DNA of 64,000 nt from Bradyrhizobium sp. JYMT SZCCT0428 (GTDB lineage: Bacteria > Pseudomonadota > Alphaproteobacteria > Rhizobiales > Xanthobacteraceae): the NCBI RefSeq assembly GCF_018131075.1, contig NZ_JAFCLS010000023.1:62001-126000 (forward strand), written 5' to 3'. Below, one piece after another: positions 26,559 to 34,048 of this stretch. Below the pieces are notes generated by a model, which did no database searches, was not told where the DNA came from, and saw only the letters and a program-made list of their open reading frames with translations. The position numbers and the translations under genes are program-made. How positions within the stretch are numbered: the first letter of the stretch is position 1; each line of letters starts with the position of its first letter.

Positions 26559-27839
26559 ATGTATCATCATGTCAAAAAGCTCATGTTCACCGTTCGAGTC
26601 GATGAGCCCGATCCCCGCTTTGGAAATATGCTGTTGGAGCAGTTTGGAGGCGCGAACGGCGAACTGGCGGCCGCGATGCAGTATTCGATCCAAGGCTTGA
26701 ACTGCGACGACCCGGAACGCAAAGACCTTTTGATGGATATCGGCACGGAAGAATTGAGCCACCTCGAAGTGGTCGGCACCCTCGCTCGTCTCCACCTCGC
26801 ACCCATGAAGTTTGACCGGGATGCGGCCGAAGCAGACCCGCTGATCGCAATAGCCGGTGGCGGCGGCGTTAATCTCTTCAATTCGCAGGGCAATGCTTGG
26901 ACCGCCGACTATTTAAAAATCACAGGCGAACTCGACGTCGATCTTCGAAGCAATATTGCGGCTGAAGCCCGGGCGAAGATCGTCTACGAGCGCCTCATCA
27001 ATTTCTGCGACGACGCCGGAACCAAGGACGCGTTGCAATTTTTGATGACGCGCGAAATCACCCATATGAAGGCTTTTGCGGCGGCGCTTGAAAGTATGTC
27101 AAAGCCAGCATTTACGATTGGTCGGCTTGCACCAACTCCGGGGTTGGTCAACCAATTCTTCAATGACTCGACTGGATCCGGTGACCGCGGCGAAATCGAC
27201 ACGCGCGGTCCCTGGAATGAGGGTGGCGACTGGGAATTCATGAAGTCGCCCGCCATTCAGGCGGATGTCGACACCTTGACCGAGGCGTCCGTCGAAAGCT
27301 CGCCGGCTGAAGCTGTCGAAGGGTTACAGGAGCTCCTGGTCGACGAACTTCGCGACATTTTGCACGCGGAAAAGCAACTCACGAAGGCGCTTCCGCTGAT
27401 GGCGGAAGCTGCCCGTTTTGACCAACTTCGCGAGCTGTTCGAACAGCACTTGGTTGAGACGGAAGCACAAATTGAACGCATCAACGAGTGCTTCTCCCTG
27501 CTTGGAGAAACCGCCCGCGCCAAACCCTGCAAAGGCATGATGGGTTTGGTTGAAGAAGGCCAGGAGGTCATGACGAAGGGTGAGAAGAAGGAGGATGCCG
27601 CCGCGGACCTGGCTCTTATCGGTGCCGCCCAGCGGGTTGAGCACTACGAAATATCAGGATACACGACGGCACGAAATCTGGCTTCCCAGCTCCGCCACAG
27701 CGCCGTCAGCGCACTTCTTTCGCAGTCGTTGGCTGAGGAAGAGAATGCCGACCAACTGCTGAATCAAGTCGCCCGATCCCTGATGTCCGTGGCGAGGATG
27801 CCAGCCGCAGTTGAGCAGACGACAGCGGAAGAAGCATAA
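26559..27839 (+). CDS. Manganese catalase fused to DUF892 (YciF-like ferritin) domain
   Basis: 426 residues. Residues 1-230 are a di-manganese catalase: 'TVRVDEPDPRFGNMLLEQFGG', Glu35 in 'GELAAAMQY', Glu65/His68 in 'EELSHLE', Glu in 'AAEARAKIVYERL' and Glu/His in 'TREITHMKAF' form the expected metal ligands. A linker follows, then a second four-helix bundle (about 255-415) of the DUF892/YciF type with 'LLVDELRDILHAEKQL' and 'AEEENADQLL'. It degrades hydrogen peroxide. ATG 26559 has GGAG upstream; ATG 26541 is possible. The fusion is uncommon and flagged below. Confidence 0.92.
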   Translation: MYHHVKKLMFTVRVDEPDPRFGNMLLEQFGGANGELAAAMQYSIQGLNCDDPERKDLLMDIGTEELSHLEVVGTLARLHLAPMKFDRDAAEADPLIAIAGGGGVNLFNSQGNAWTADYLKITGELDVDLRSNIAAEARAKIVYERLINFCDDAGTKDALQFLMTREITHMKAFAAALESMSKPAFTIGRLAPTPGLVNQFFNDSTGSGDRGEIDTRGPWNEGGDWEFMKSPAIQADVDTLTEASVESSPAEAVEGLQELLVDELRDILHAEKQLTKALPLMAEAARFDQLRELFEQHLVETEAQIERINECFSLLGETARAKPCKGMMGLVEEGQEVMTKGEKKEDAAADLALIGAAQRVEHYEISGYTTARNLASQLRHSAVSALLSQSLAEEENADQLLNQVARSLMSVARMPAAVEQTTAEEA

Positions 27840-27844
27840 GCTCG

Positions 27845-27872
27845 ATCGTGGCGGGCTCGAGCCCGCCACGAT
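27845..27872. terminator. Perfect 28-base palindrome after catalase
   Basis: ATCGTGGCGGGCTC (27845-27858) is followed at once by its exact complement (27859-27872), a fourteen-base stem with no spacer, six bases after the catalase stop. No T-run follows on the plus strand. It may act as a terminator or mRNA stabiliser, or be a dimeric regulator site for the small gene downstream. Confidence 0.6.
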
Positions 27873-27909
27873 TCCAAGCCCATCGCGATTAATCTAAAAG
27901 GAATTCCTC

Positions 27910-28080
27910 ATGGCAAAATCGGTGATTAAAACAGTGGTTGCAGCGTTCACTGGCTCGGAAGCATTGCCCCTTGGCAGCGAGATGCCTGAGACGCCAGGGT
28001 TGAAGCTAACTGTCGGAAAGATATCTACAGCGACAAGAAAATCGTTCGTTGCCAACGGTGCTGCTTTGAAAGAGCGATAA
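27910..28080 (+). CDS. Small basic protein, 56 aa, downstream of catalase
   Basis: ATG at 27910 with AAAAGGAAT upstream. The protein begins MAKSVIKTVVAAFTGSEALP and includes 'PETPGLKLTVGKISTATRKSF'. No membrane segment or cysteine. Good ribosome site and placement 70 bases after the catalase suggest a real gene. No family is recognised. Confidence 0.5.
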   Translation: MAKSVIKTVVAAFTGSEALPLGSEMPETPGLKLTVGKISTATRKSFVANGAALKER

Positions 28081-28165
28081 GCGCGTCGCGTGCGCTGGTC
28101 CGCTTTGAAACGCGGGGATGGGTCCTGAATGTGGGGATTCTCGCGTCTGCTAGAACCTGGGGCTA

Positions 28166-28351
28166 CTAGTTCACAGTTGAATTTCCTGCTTGCACAGGCT
28201 TTGTATCCTGCCTAATCCGTGCAGTGAGCAACTGCAATCTTGCTTCGAGTTCAAGATTCTGAATGAGCACTGTTCGCAGGGCGAGCCTGACATCACCATC
28301 GGCGCCCGCCAAGATCTGATCAATGGCGATTTCATAAGGGTCTTTATCCAT
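28166..28351 (-). CDS. Small helical protein, 61 aa, after SET gene
   Basis: Twelve bases separate it from the SET gene stop, so it is probably the second gene of that operon. 'DPYEIAIDQILAGADGDVRLAL' followed by 'RTVLIQNLELEARLQLLTARI' forms two helices resembling a widespread Rhizobiales small-protein pattern (Y-x-x-A-x-D-x-I-x-x-x-x-G-D-V-R-x-A-L). No catalytic motif. It could be a partner or a peptide substrate of the neighbouring enzymes; that is inference only. Confidence 0.6.
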   Translation of the reverse strand: MDKDPYEIAIDQILAGADGDVRLALRTVLIQNLELEARLQLLTARIRQDTKPVQAGNSTVN

Positions 28352-28363
28352 AATTCCTCCGCG

Positions 28364-28810
28364 TCAGATTCGGACTGGATCGAACCAAAGCGTCATTTGA
28401 TAATCGATGGTCAGTTCTTCGCCCGCCTTGATCGCGCGCTTGGCGAAGACGTCGATGAGCAGCGCATCAATATGGCGTACAAAGTTGCAGTTAGGGTCGA
28501 ACGAGTGACTGAGCAAACTGGTGTAGCCGAGAGCAATCGCCGACCGGCCGCGATGTTCATACAAATCCTGTTCTACGGTGTCGTGCTCCCACATAAAAAC
28601 ATACGTAAAAATGACTGTGCCATCGACCGTCGGTCGTTCATGCGCGGGAATAATCAGAACGGGCGACCTTTCGATGAGTTGCCCATGCTCAATATCCTCC
28701 AAGGCGACGATCCCACGCCCCCGATCCCCAAAGTCAACGACGCCTATAGCACCCCGCCTTGCCAGCGGTAGAGCTCGGTCGGGCATTTGCATCAGTTGTT
28801 GATCATTCAT
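28364..28810 (-). CDS. SET-domain protein (putative protein-lysine methyltransferase)
   Basis: 148 residues, ATG 28810 with AAAGGA upstream. It is a compact SET domain with little else: 'GRGIVALEDIEHGQLIERSPV' near residue 35, 'LLSHSFDPNCNFVRH' (a form of the NHSCxPN knot) near 100 and 'IKAGEELTIDYQ' near 130, which carries the catalytic Tyr. SET enzymes transfer methyl from S-adenosylmethionine to lysine side chains. Bacterial members are scattered and rarely studied. It is divergent from a methyltransferase/oxygenase/ligase operon and shares a promoter block with it. Confidence 0.85.
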   Translation of the reverse strand: MNDQQLMQMPDRALPLARRGAIGVVDFGDRGRGIVALEDIEHGQLIERSPVLIIPAHERPTVDGTVIFTYVFMWEHDTVEQDLYEHRGRSAIALGYTSLLSHSFDPNCNFVRHIDALLIDVFAKRAIKAGEELTIDYQMTLWFDPVRI

Positions 28811-28818
28811 TCCTTTCG

Positions 28819-28873
28819 AACATCCGCCCCCTGGCTTTGTTCCTAATAGGAACATCATTCATCTGGCGGGGTT
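28819..28873. promoter_or_regulatory. Palindromic divergent GGAAC promoter pair
   Basis: GTTCCTA-A-TAGGAAC (28839-28853) is a perfect dyad giving a GGAAC box on each strand. Toward the SET gene: GGAAC, 16 bases, TGTT (complement of 28819-28822). Toward the methyltransferase operon: GGAAC (28849-28853), 16 bases, GGTT (28870-28873). Each -10 differs from CGTT by one base. Both directions have correct EcfG spacing, so the two operons are probably co-induced. Confidence 0.55.
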
Positions 28874-28880
28874 GAGCCGG

Positions 28881-29840
28881 ATGCAACACGATTCCGATCC
28901 CATGTCCAATGCCGGGCTCAAGGCCCTAGTCTCGTTCTTGCGAGAAACTCGCTATGAATTTGTCACCCCAACCCCGGCTACTCACAACCGGATCAATAAT
29001 CGACCGGCGCATAGACGCGCAGAACTGTTAACGGACATATTTGGTTGGAGCAGACCCTTCGAGAGTGCTGTTCTACCAGCATCGCTGTTTGACGTATTGA
29101 AAGATGGTGGTGTCATCCGCGAAAAAGATGGCGGATGGATAAGCGGTGTACGTGCATCGACGCTGCACAGGCAGACCTTGCTGCACTCAGCGTTCCCGAC
29201 GTTGTCGCCGGACGCGGTATTTTTCGGACCCGATACTTATCGCTTTGCCAATGCGATCAGGAGCAATCTTCGAGCGGAGCCGCGCACACTGCAAAGAGCC
29301 CTGGACATTGGCTGCGGAACAGGGGCGGGAGCAATCGTGATTTCCAAGCAGGCGACATGCGACGAAATATTAATGACTGACATCAACGAAACGGCTCTGC
29401 AGTTCGCAGCGCTTAATGCCGACGCGGCCGGCGTCGAAGCCGTCCCTTTGAATAGTGACCTGTTTGCGAACGTAGATGGCGATTTCGGTTTGATCGTAGC
29501 TAATCCACCTTACCTGAACGATCCACTGCAACGAGCGTATCGCCACGGTGGTGGCGAACTGGGGAGCGCATTGTCTGTGCGCATTGCGGAGGCCGCTAAA
29601 GACCGGCTCTCGCCGGGCGGATCGTTACTTTTGTACACGGGGTCGCCGATAGTCGCCGGACGAGATCTCCTTCTTCGAGCTGTTGAACAATGTTTTGCAG
29701 GCTCTAATCTGATCTGGTCTTACGAGGAAGTCGATCCCGACGTATTTGGCGAAGAGCTTGAAACTGAAGCCTACAGCACCGTCGATCGGATTGCGGCTGT
29801 GCTTTTAACCGCACGGATGCCGGGAGTACTCGAATGCTAG
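28881..29840 (+). CDS. Class I SAM-dependent methyltransferase (HemK/PrmC-like)
   Basis: About 319 residues. The N-terminal helical domain (1-130) is unlike standard PrmC. The Rossmann core has motif I 'ALDIGCGTGAGAIVI', an acidic 'LMTDINETAL' and the N6/N5-methyltransferase box 'IVANPPYLNDP'. The NPPY box indicates methylation of an amide or amino nitrogen. Start codons at 28872 (TTG), 28881 and 28902 are possible; the promoter position argues against 28872. The stop overlaps the next ATG, so it is translationally coupled to the diiron enzyme gene. The substrate is unknown. Confidence 0.83.
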   Translation: MQHDSDPMSNAGLKALVSFLRETRYEFVTPTPATHNRINNRPAHRRAELLTDIFGWSRPFESAVLPASLFDVLKDGGVIREKDGGWISGVRASTLHRQTLLHSAFPTLSPDAVFFGPDTYRFANAIRSNLRAEPRTLQRALDIGCGTGAGAIVISKQATCDEILMTDINETALQFAALNADAAGVEAVPLNSDLFANVDGDFGLIVANPPYLNDPLQRAYRHGGGELGSALSVRIAEAAKDRLSPGGSLLLYTGSPIVAGRDLLLRAVEQCFAGSNLIWSYEEVDPDVFGEELETEAYSTVDRIAAVLLTARMPGVLEC

Positions 29841-30718
29841 ATATTGTTCGTTCACCGCCGCTAGATAAGGATCGGGACATCCAGTTTAAGCTCAATCGCC
29901 TTAATGCATTGCGCTTCAATCCAGGGCTGCCAACTCCAAACTGGAAAGTTGAAGCCGCTGAGCTTGCCGAGCTCTCCTTCCTGGAGGGAGGCTTTCTCGA
30001 GCCGGCTCGCAAAGCGGTCGCAGCAAGAGCGGCTTTGGCGCCAACAGACCCGAAACAGTTCGTCGGCTGGTTTGAGGAGCTGAAGGAAAGCGGCCCTGGC
30101 CAGAACGACCCGCTGTTCCCTTGGCTCGCCGAAGAATGTTCGATGGACCAGATGAAATGGTTTCTGACGCAGGAGGTCGCCGGCGAAGCTGGATTTGAAG
30201 ATCTAACGGCGCTGACGCAGTTGAAACTCCCGGTTCAGCCCAAACTTGAGTTAGCAAGGAACTACTGGGACGAAATGGGGCGGGGCAACCCAAAAGCCAT
30301 GCACGGACCGCTTCTGGCTGCGCTATCGGAGCACCTAGGCCTCAATCCGCGGCCAGACACGACCGTGACCGAAGCGTTGACGCTCGCGAACACTATGGCG
30401 GGTCTGGCTGCCAATCGCCGTTACGCCTACCATTCAGTAGGCGCGCTCGGGGTAATCGAAATGACGGCGCCGGCGCGGTCGGCTGCGACCTCGGCCGGCT
30501 TGAAGCGGCTTGGCGTCAAGGCCGGGAATCGACACTATTTTGCTCTTCATGCCGTGCTCGATGTCAAACATTCGATGGCGTGGAACGCCGAGGCTATCAA
30601 GCCTTTGATACAGCAAAACCCTGAGTACGCCACTGCCATTGCCGAAGGTGCCTTGATGCGCCTGGTATGTGGAGCACGTTGCTTCGAGCGCTATCGAGCC
30701 GAATTCAGGCTTCAGTAA
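29834..30718 (+). CDS. Heme-oxygenase-like diiron enzyme (iron-containing redox enzyme family)
   Basis: 294 residues. The metal-ligand pattern of heme-oxygenase-like diiron oxidases/oxygenases (HDO) is visible: Glu114/Glu118 in 'TQEVAGEAG', the E-x-G-x-G-x5-H box 'EMGRGNPKAMH' (Glu147, His157), Glu209 in 'GALGVIEMTAP', and H-x3-D-x2-H in 'HAVLDVKH' (His239, Asp243, His246). The family includes UndA, BesC, SznF and CADD, which oxidise amino or fatty acids. Starts inside the methyltransferase stop; the ATP-grasp gene begins four bases after its stop. It is probably the oxidative step of a small biosynthetic route. Confidence 0.82.
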   Translation: MLDIVRSPPLDKDRDIQFKLNRLNALRFNPGLPTPNWKVEAAELAELSFLEGGFLEPARKAVAARAALAPTDPKQFVGWFEELKESGPGQNDPLFPWLAEECSMDQMKWFLTQEVAGEAGFEDLTALTQLKLPVQPKLELARNYWDEMGRGNPKAMHGPLLAALSEHLGLNPRPDTTVTEALTLANTMAGLAANRRYAYHSVGALGVIEMTAPARSAATSAGLKRLGVKAGNRHYFALHAVLDVKHSMAWNAEAIKPLIQQNPEYATAIAEGALMRLVCGARCFERYRAEFRLQ

Positions 30719-30721
30719 GCC

Positions 30722-32020
30722 ATGCGCTTCTTGGGCATAGGCGACAGCTGCGATCTCGGGGCTCTGTATATGAGGCTTCTCGCTGATGGCCACGAGGTGA
30801 GAGTCTACGTCGGAGAACCTTTAGCTCAAGGAACTATGGCTGGCCTCGTGGAACACACCTCTGATTGGCAGAGCGAGCTTGGCTGGATTAGGTCCGTTGG
30901 AAACGATGGCGTAATCCTCTTCGAGAACGTGGCTAAATCGCGAGGTCAACTTCAGGATCAGCTGCGCAAAGATGGTTTCAACGTGATCGGCGGAAGTGCA
31001 TACGGCGATCGACTGGAAAACGACAGGGCTTTTGCTCAACACATTCTTGCCGACATAGGCCTCAAAACAGCCAAGGTGTTTGAATTTTCCGACTTGGCCC
31101 GTGCCGACGCGTTTTTGGCGCGACGCCCTGGCCGTTACGTGTTGAAGTTCAACGGGCCAAGTTTCGGTGCGAAAGATAACTACGTTGGAAGGCTCTCCAG
31201 CGGTCTGGACGTGATGGCGGTTTTGCAAGCCAAAGCGTCTCGGTTGCATGATGGCTCTAGTTTTATATTGATGGAGCACGTCGAAGGCGTGGAGATGGGT
31301 GTTGGCTCCTATTTTGACGGGAAAGAATTTGTAGGTAATGCCTGCCTCGACTGGGAACACAAGAGGTTCTTTCCCGGAAATCTTGGTGAACTCACGGGTG
31401 AGATGGGGACGATTGCTACTTTTGACCGGTCCCAGAGATTTTTCGAGCAGACGTTAAAGCCGATGGCCCCATTGCTTTCCGCTGGCGGTTATTGCGGCTA
31501 CATCAATCTGAATACTATCGTCAATTCATCGGGTATCTGGCCTCTGGAGTTCACGTGTCGCTTCGGTTATCCCGGTTTTGCGGTCTTGGGGCCCTTGCAG
31601 GAAACGAAGTGGGCGGACCTGTTCGCAGTAATGAATGGGCACCCGGGGCAAGTGCGAATGCGTCCAGGCTTTTGCGCAGCAATTGTCTTGACGACGCCCC
31701 CCTTCCCCTATGATCGCAAGGCTGTGGAAGAACCTGTCGGATTGCCTGTGATATTCGATGGCGAGCTAACTCCTGACGAGCACAACCATCTTTATTATGG
31801 TGAGGTCGGCCTTTCCAAGGGACGTCTGGTCACATCGGGCCAATACGGCTGGACTATGGTGGCGACCGGTACCGCGAAATCCATCGAAGATGCTCGAATT
31901 AAAGCTGGTGCGCTGGCTGACAAAGTGGTGGTGCCAAACGTGCGATACCGGCGTGATATCGGATCCAACTTGATCGAGCGAGATTTCCGGTTGGTAGAGG
32001 ATCTCTACCTTTTCGACTGA
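30722..32020 (+). CDS. PurD-like ATP-grasp ligase
   Basis: 432 residues resembling phosphoribosylglycinamide synthetase in fold order. It has an N-terminal Rossmann-like part (MRFLGIGDSCDLGALYMRLL), an ATP-binding region with 'RYVLKFNGPSFGAKDNYVGRL' and 'FILMEHVEGVEMGVGSYFDG', and the magnesium-binding strand 'PLEFTCRFGYPGF', which replaces PurD's E-x-N-x-R-F-G-D-P. That change and the absence of pur genes nearby argue against purine synthesis. ATP-grasp enzymes join a carboxylate to an amine through an acyl phosphate. Last gene of the methyltransferase/HDO operon. Confidence 0.82.
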   Translation: MRFLGIGDSCDLGALYMRLLADGHEVRVYVGEPLAQGTMAGLVEHTSDWQSELGWIRSVGNDGVILFENVAKSRGQLQDQLRKDGFNVIGGSAYGDRLENDRAFAQHILADIGLKTAKVFEFSDLARADAFLARRPGRYVLKFNGPSFGAKDNYVGRLSSGLDVMAVLQAKASRLHDGSSFILMEHVEGVEMGVGSYFDGKEFVGNACLDWEHKRFFPGNLGELTGEMGTIATFDRSQRFFEQTLKPMAPLLSAGGYCGYINLNTIVNSSGIWPLEFTCRFGYPGFAVLGPLQETKWADLFAVMNGHPGQVRMRPGFCAAIVLTTPPFPYDRKAVEEPVGLPVIFDGELTPDEHNHLYYGEVGLSKGRLVTSGQYGWTMVATGTAKSIEDARIKAGALADKVVVPNVRYRRDIGSNLIERDFRLVEDLYLFD

Positions 32021-32153
32021 CCTAAGCTCGCACTCAAGGGGCTTCTTTTGTCGTGGCAACCCGGCTCAATTTGCTGAGCAAAATCCCCTCAGAGAAACGT
32101 TGATCCATCCCGCTGCTCCGCAGTAATCCAATGACAAAAATGCTAGAGTTCGT

Positions 32154-33491
32154 ATGAAGTCCGCATGGTTCGTGCCCCCTCTTCGCGTGACATCCGTGTC
32201 GAAGGGTGCCGTCATTCGGGGCAGTGCACCTCCCTTCACGTGGATTGACGGAGTCAACGTTTCAGCGGCCCTTCGCTCTCGGCGGACCGTTTCCGATACA
32301 CGGTGCCTGGCCCGGGCTGACAACAACGGACGCTTCGAGTGTCGGGTGCGCGCACGCGTCCGTGATGTTGTCCGTTTACGGTGGCGCCGCCCCGACGGCA
32401 GCGTCGGCGAGTGGGTGTTGCGGCGAGTTCCGGTGGGAGGCAAAGCGCGACATCCCGAGGTCGCAGTATTCCGAATGGGTGTAATCCTGGCCCGGAGGGG
32501 ACTTGTTCGGCTGATGAATTTCAGCAGTTTGCGCCCCATCGCCGAGCCTGAGGCCAGATTGCGGTTCGTCAACCGGCGGACTCGCCGATCCGACACCATT
32601 CAGCTCAACGCGAAGGGCAACTTCCGACCGCGTACGATGGTGACGGCGGACCCAGGCGATGTGCTGAACATCTATGGCTTCTGCGGGCGGTGGATCAAGG
32701 TCGGGCAGATCGAGATTCCGCCTCCGACGCCTGACGGTCTGCCGAAGATCGCGCCTTTCAGAGGGAACAAAGTGGCTTTTCGAGTGGCTGCAATTAATGG
32801 GCGCGTGTTTGATGGTCGCCCCCGTGCCGGCGACGTGGTGCAGGGCGAACTGAGCAACTGCCATCTTGCCGCGGCGGCCGCGGCCGTGGCTCACTTCCGG
32901 CCGGAGGCTCTGATCCTCAAAGCCCGTGGGCGCCTCTACGAGGCCACCGTGTTTTCGGCCGGCCGGGGCCGCCGTATCCTCGTCGATCGCGAACTCTATT
33001 ATCGCCCGTCGGGAGAACTCATTTTCGGGCAGAACGGTCTGATGCAGAGCACGCGACCCGCGTGGTGGCCGATCCTCGAGAAAGCCTGTGCGACGGCACT
33101 CGGTGGATATAGTGCGCTGGACCGGGGAGGCACTGCGCATTGGGCGTTGCACATGATCACAGGACTGCCTCCGCGCCATCGACTTTTGGCGCCCGACTAC
33201 GAGCAGGAACACTGGCGGGATCTCGCGTCTGTTCTCGCCACGAGTTCGCCTATTATAGCAACGACCCCGGCCCGCACAAATCGCAATAGCGGGATAGTGC
33301 AAGATCACTGCTATACGGTGTTGGGCTGCCGCGAGCATCGAAGCCGCCGTTGGATTACATTGAGGAATCCCTGGGGAGAGATGACGCCCCCCGGCGTTCG
33401 ACGCTGGCGTGACGGCGTCTTTGAGATGCCGTGGCTGTCGTTCCTGCGTCACTTCTCAGGGCTGAGCTTTGTGGATACGAGGCCACCGTAG
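32154..33491 (+). CDS. Calpain-like (family C2) cysteine protease
   Basis: 445 residues. The N-terminal 200 residues are beta-rich with a repeated 'R-x-R-x-x-D-x-V-x-L/D-V-L-N-I' feel, perhaps two adhesion-like sandwich domains. The C-terminal half carries the calpain triad: Cys236 in 'VVQGELSNCHLAAA' (compare QGxLGDCWLLA), His385 in 'VQDHCYTVLG' and Asn405 in 'ITLRNPWGE'. No signal peptide is obvious. Bacterial calpains are sporadic; the target is unknown. It is 133 bases behind the ATP-grasp gene on the same strand, possibly part of the same transcript. Confidence 0.8.
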   Translation: MKSAWFVPPLRVTSVSKGAVIRGSAPPFTWIDGVNVSAALRSRRTVSDTRCLARADNNGRFECRVRARVRDVVRLRWRRPDGSVGEWVLRRVPVGGKARHPEVAVFRMGVILARRGLVRLMNFSSLRPIAEPEARLRFVNRRTRRSDTIQLNAKGNFRPRTMVTADPGDVLNIYGFCGRWIKVGQIEIPPPTPDGLPKIAPFRGNKVAFRVAAINGRVFDGRPRAGDVVQGELSNCHLAAAAAAVAHFRPEALILKARGRLYEATVFSAGRGRRILVDRELYYRPSGELIFGQNGLMQSTRPAWWPILEKACATALGGYSALDRGGTAHWALHMITGLPPRHRLLAPDYEQEHWRDLASVLATSSPIIATTPARTNRNSGIVQDHCYTVLGCREHRSRRWITLRNPWGEMTPPGVRRWRDGVFEMPWLSFLRHFSGLSFVDTRPP

Positions 33492-34048
33492 GGCCCCTGG
33501 GTGCTGGCCGTTTAAAGGGCGGGGCGATCGGCAACAAGCCGCGGCGTCTCCAGCGCGAAGACGACGCAAAAAATGTATATGTCGGCAGATGGCGGAGATT
33601 CGCTAAAACTCGGAGTGCCGTTCGGTTGTTCAAATGGACGTGGGAGAAGGACCGGGGCTGATGGAGGGGCAAGATTCGAAAGTCGGCGTGTATCCGAGCA
33701 TCGCCCCACCGGCTCCACTGCCAGAGCGAACCGCGCGTCATCCGCATGATTAATCGGGTTAAACCCAGGCACAACCACGAAGCGCCCGAGCAGGCCGACC
33801 AACCAAGGATCGAAAGCCGTAGCCATGGACGCCGCGGCGCACGTGAAGGCTCGCGTTCTGCTTGCGTTGGTGCTGATCGGCCTCGCGTTGTCTTTGCCCG
33901 CCCGCTACGGCGGGCCGTTTTTGTACAACGACTAAGCGGACTAAGTCCCGCAAGTCTAAAAACTTACGACACAGATTCGCGCGGCGGACGGACCATCTCA
34001 CGTCCCCGACTCCATAACCTCTATATCGTAGATGTTTCGCGGCGCCTT
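33492..34048. other. Mostly empty interval before BrkB gene
   Basis: No gene beyond the 36-residue candidate at 33825-33935. Open frames on both strands are short shadows without ribosome sites. Confidence 0.3.
33825..33935 (+). CDS. Possible 36-aa membrane peptide
   Basis: ATG 'MDAAAHVKARVLLALVLIG' then 'LALSLPARYGGPFLYND' and TAA: one hydrophobic helix flanked by short polar ends. Such peptides are frequent in this region, but no strong ribosome site is present. Confidence 0.3.
   Translation: MDAAAHVKARVLLALVLIGLALSLPARYGGPFLYND

Noticed and set aside
32066..32599. 177-aa minus-strand frame over the calpain gene start
   Set aside because: Arg/Thr-rich antisense shadow; the plus strand holds the conserved domain.
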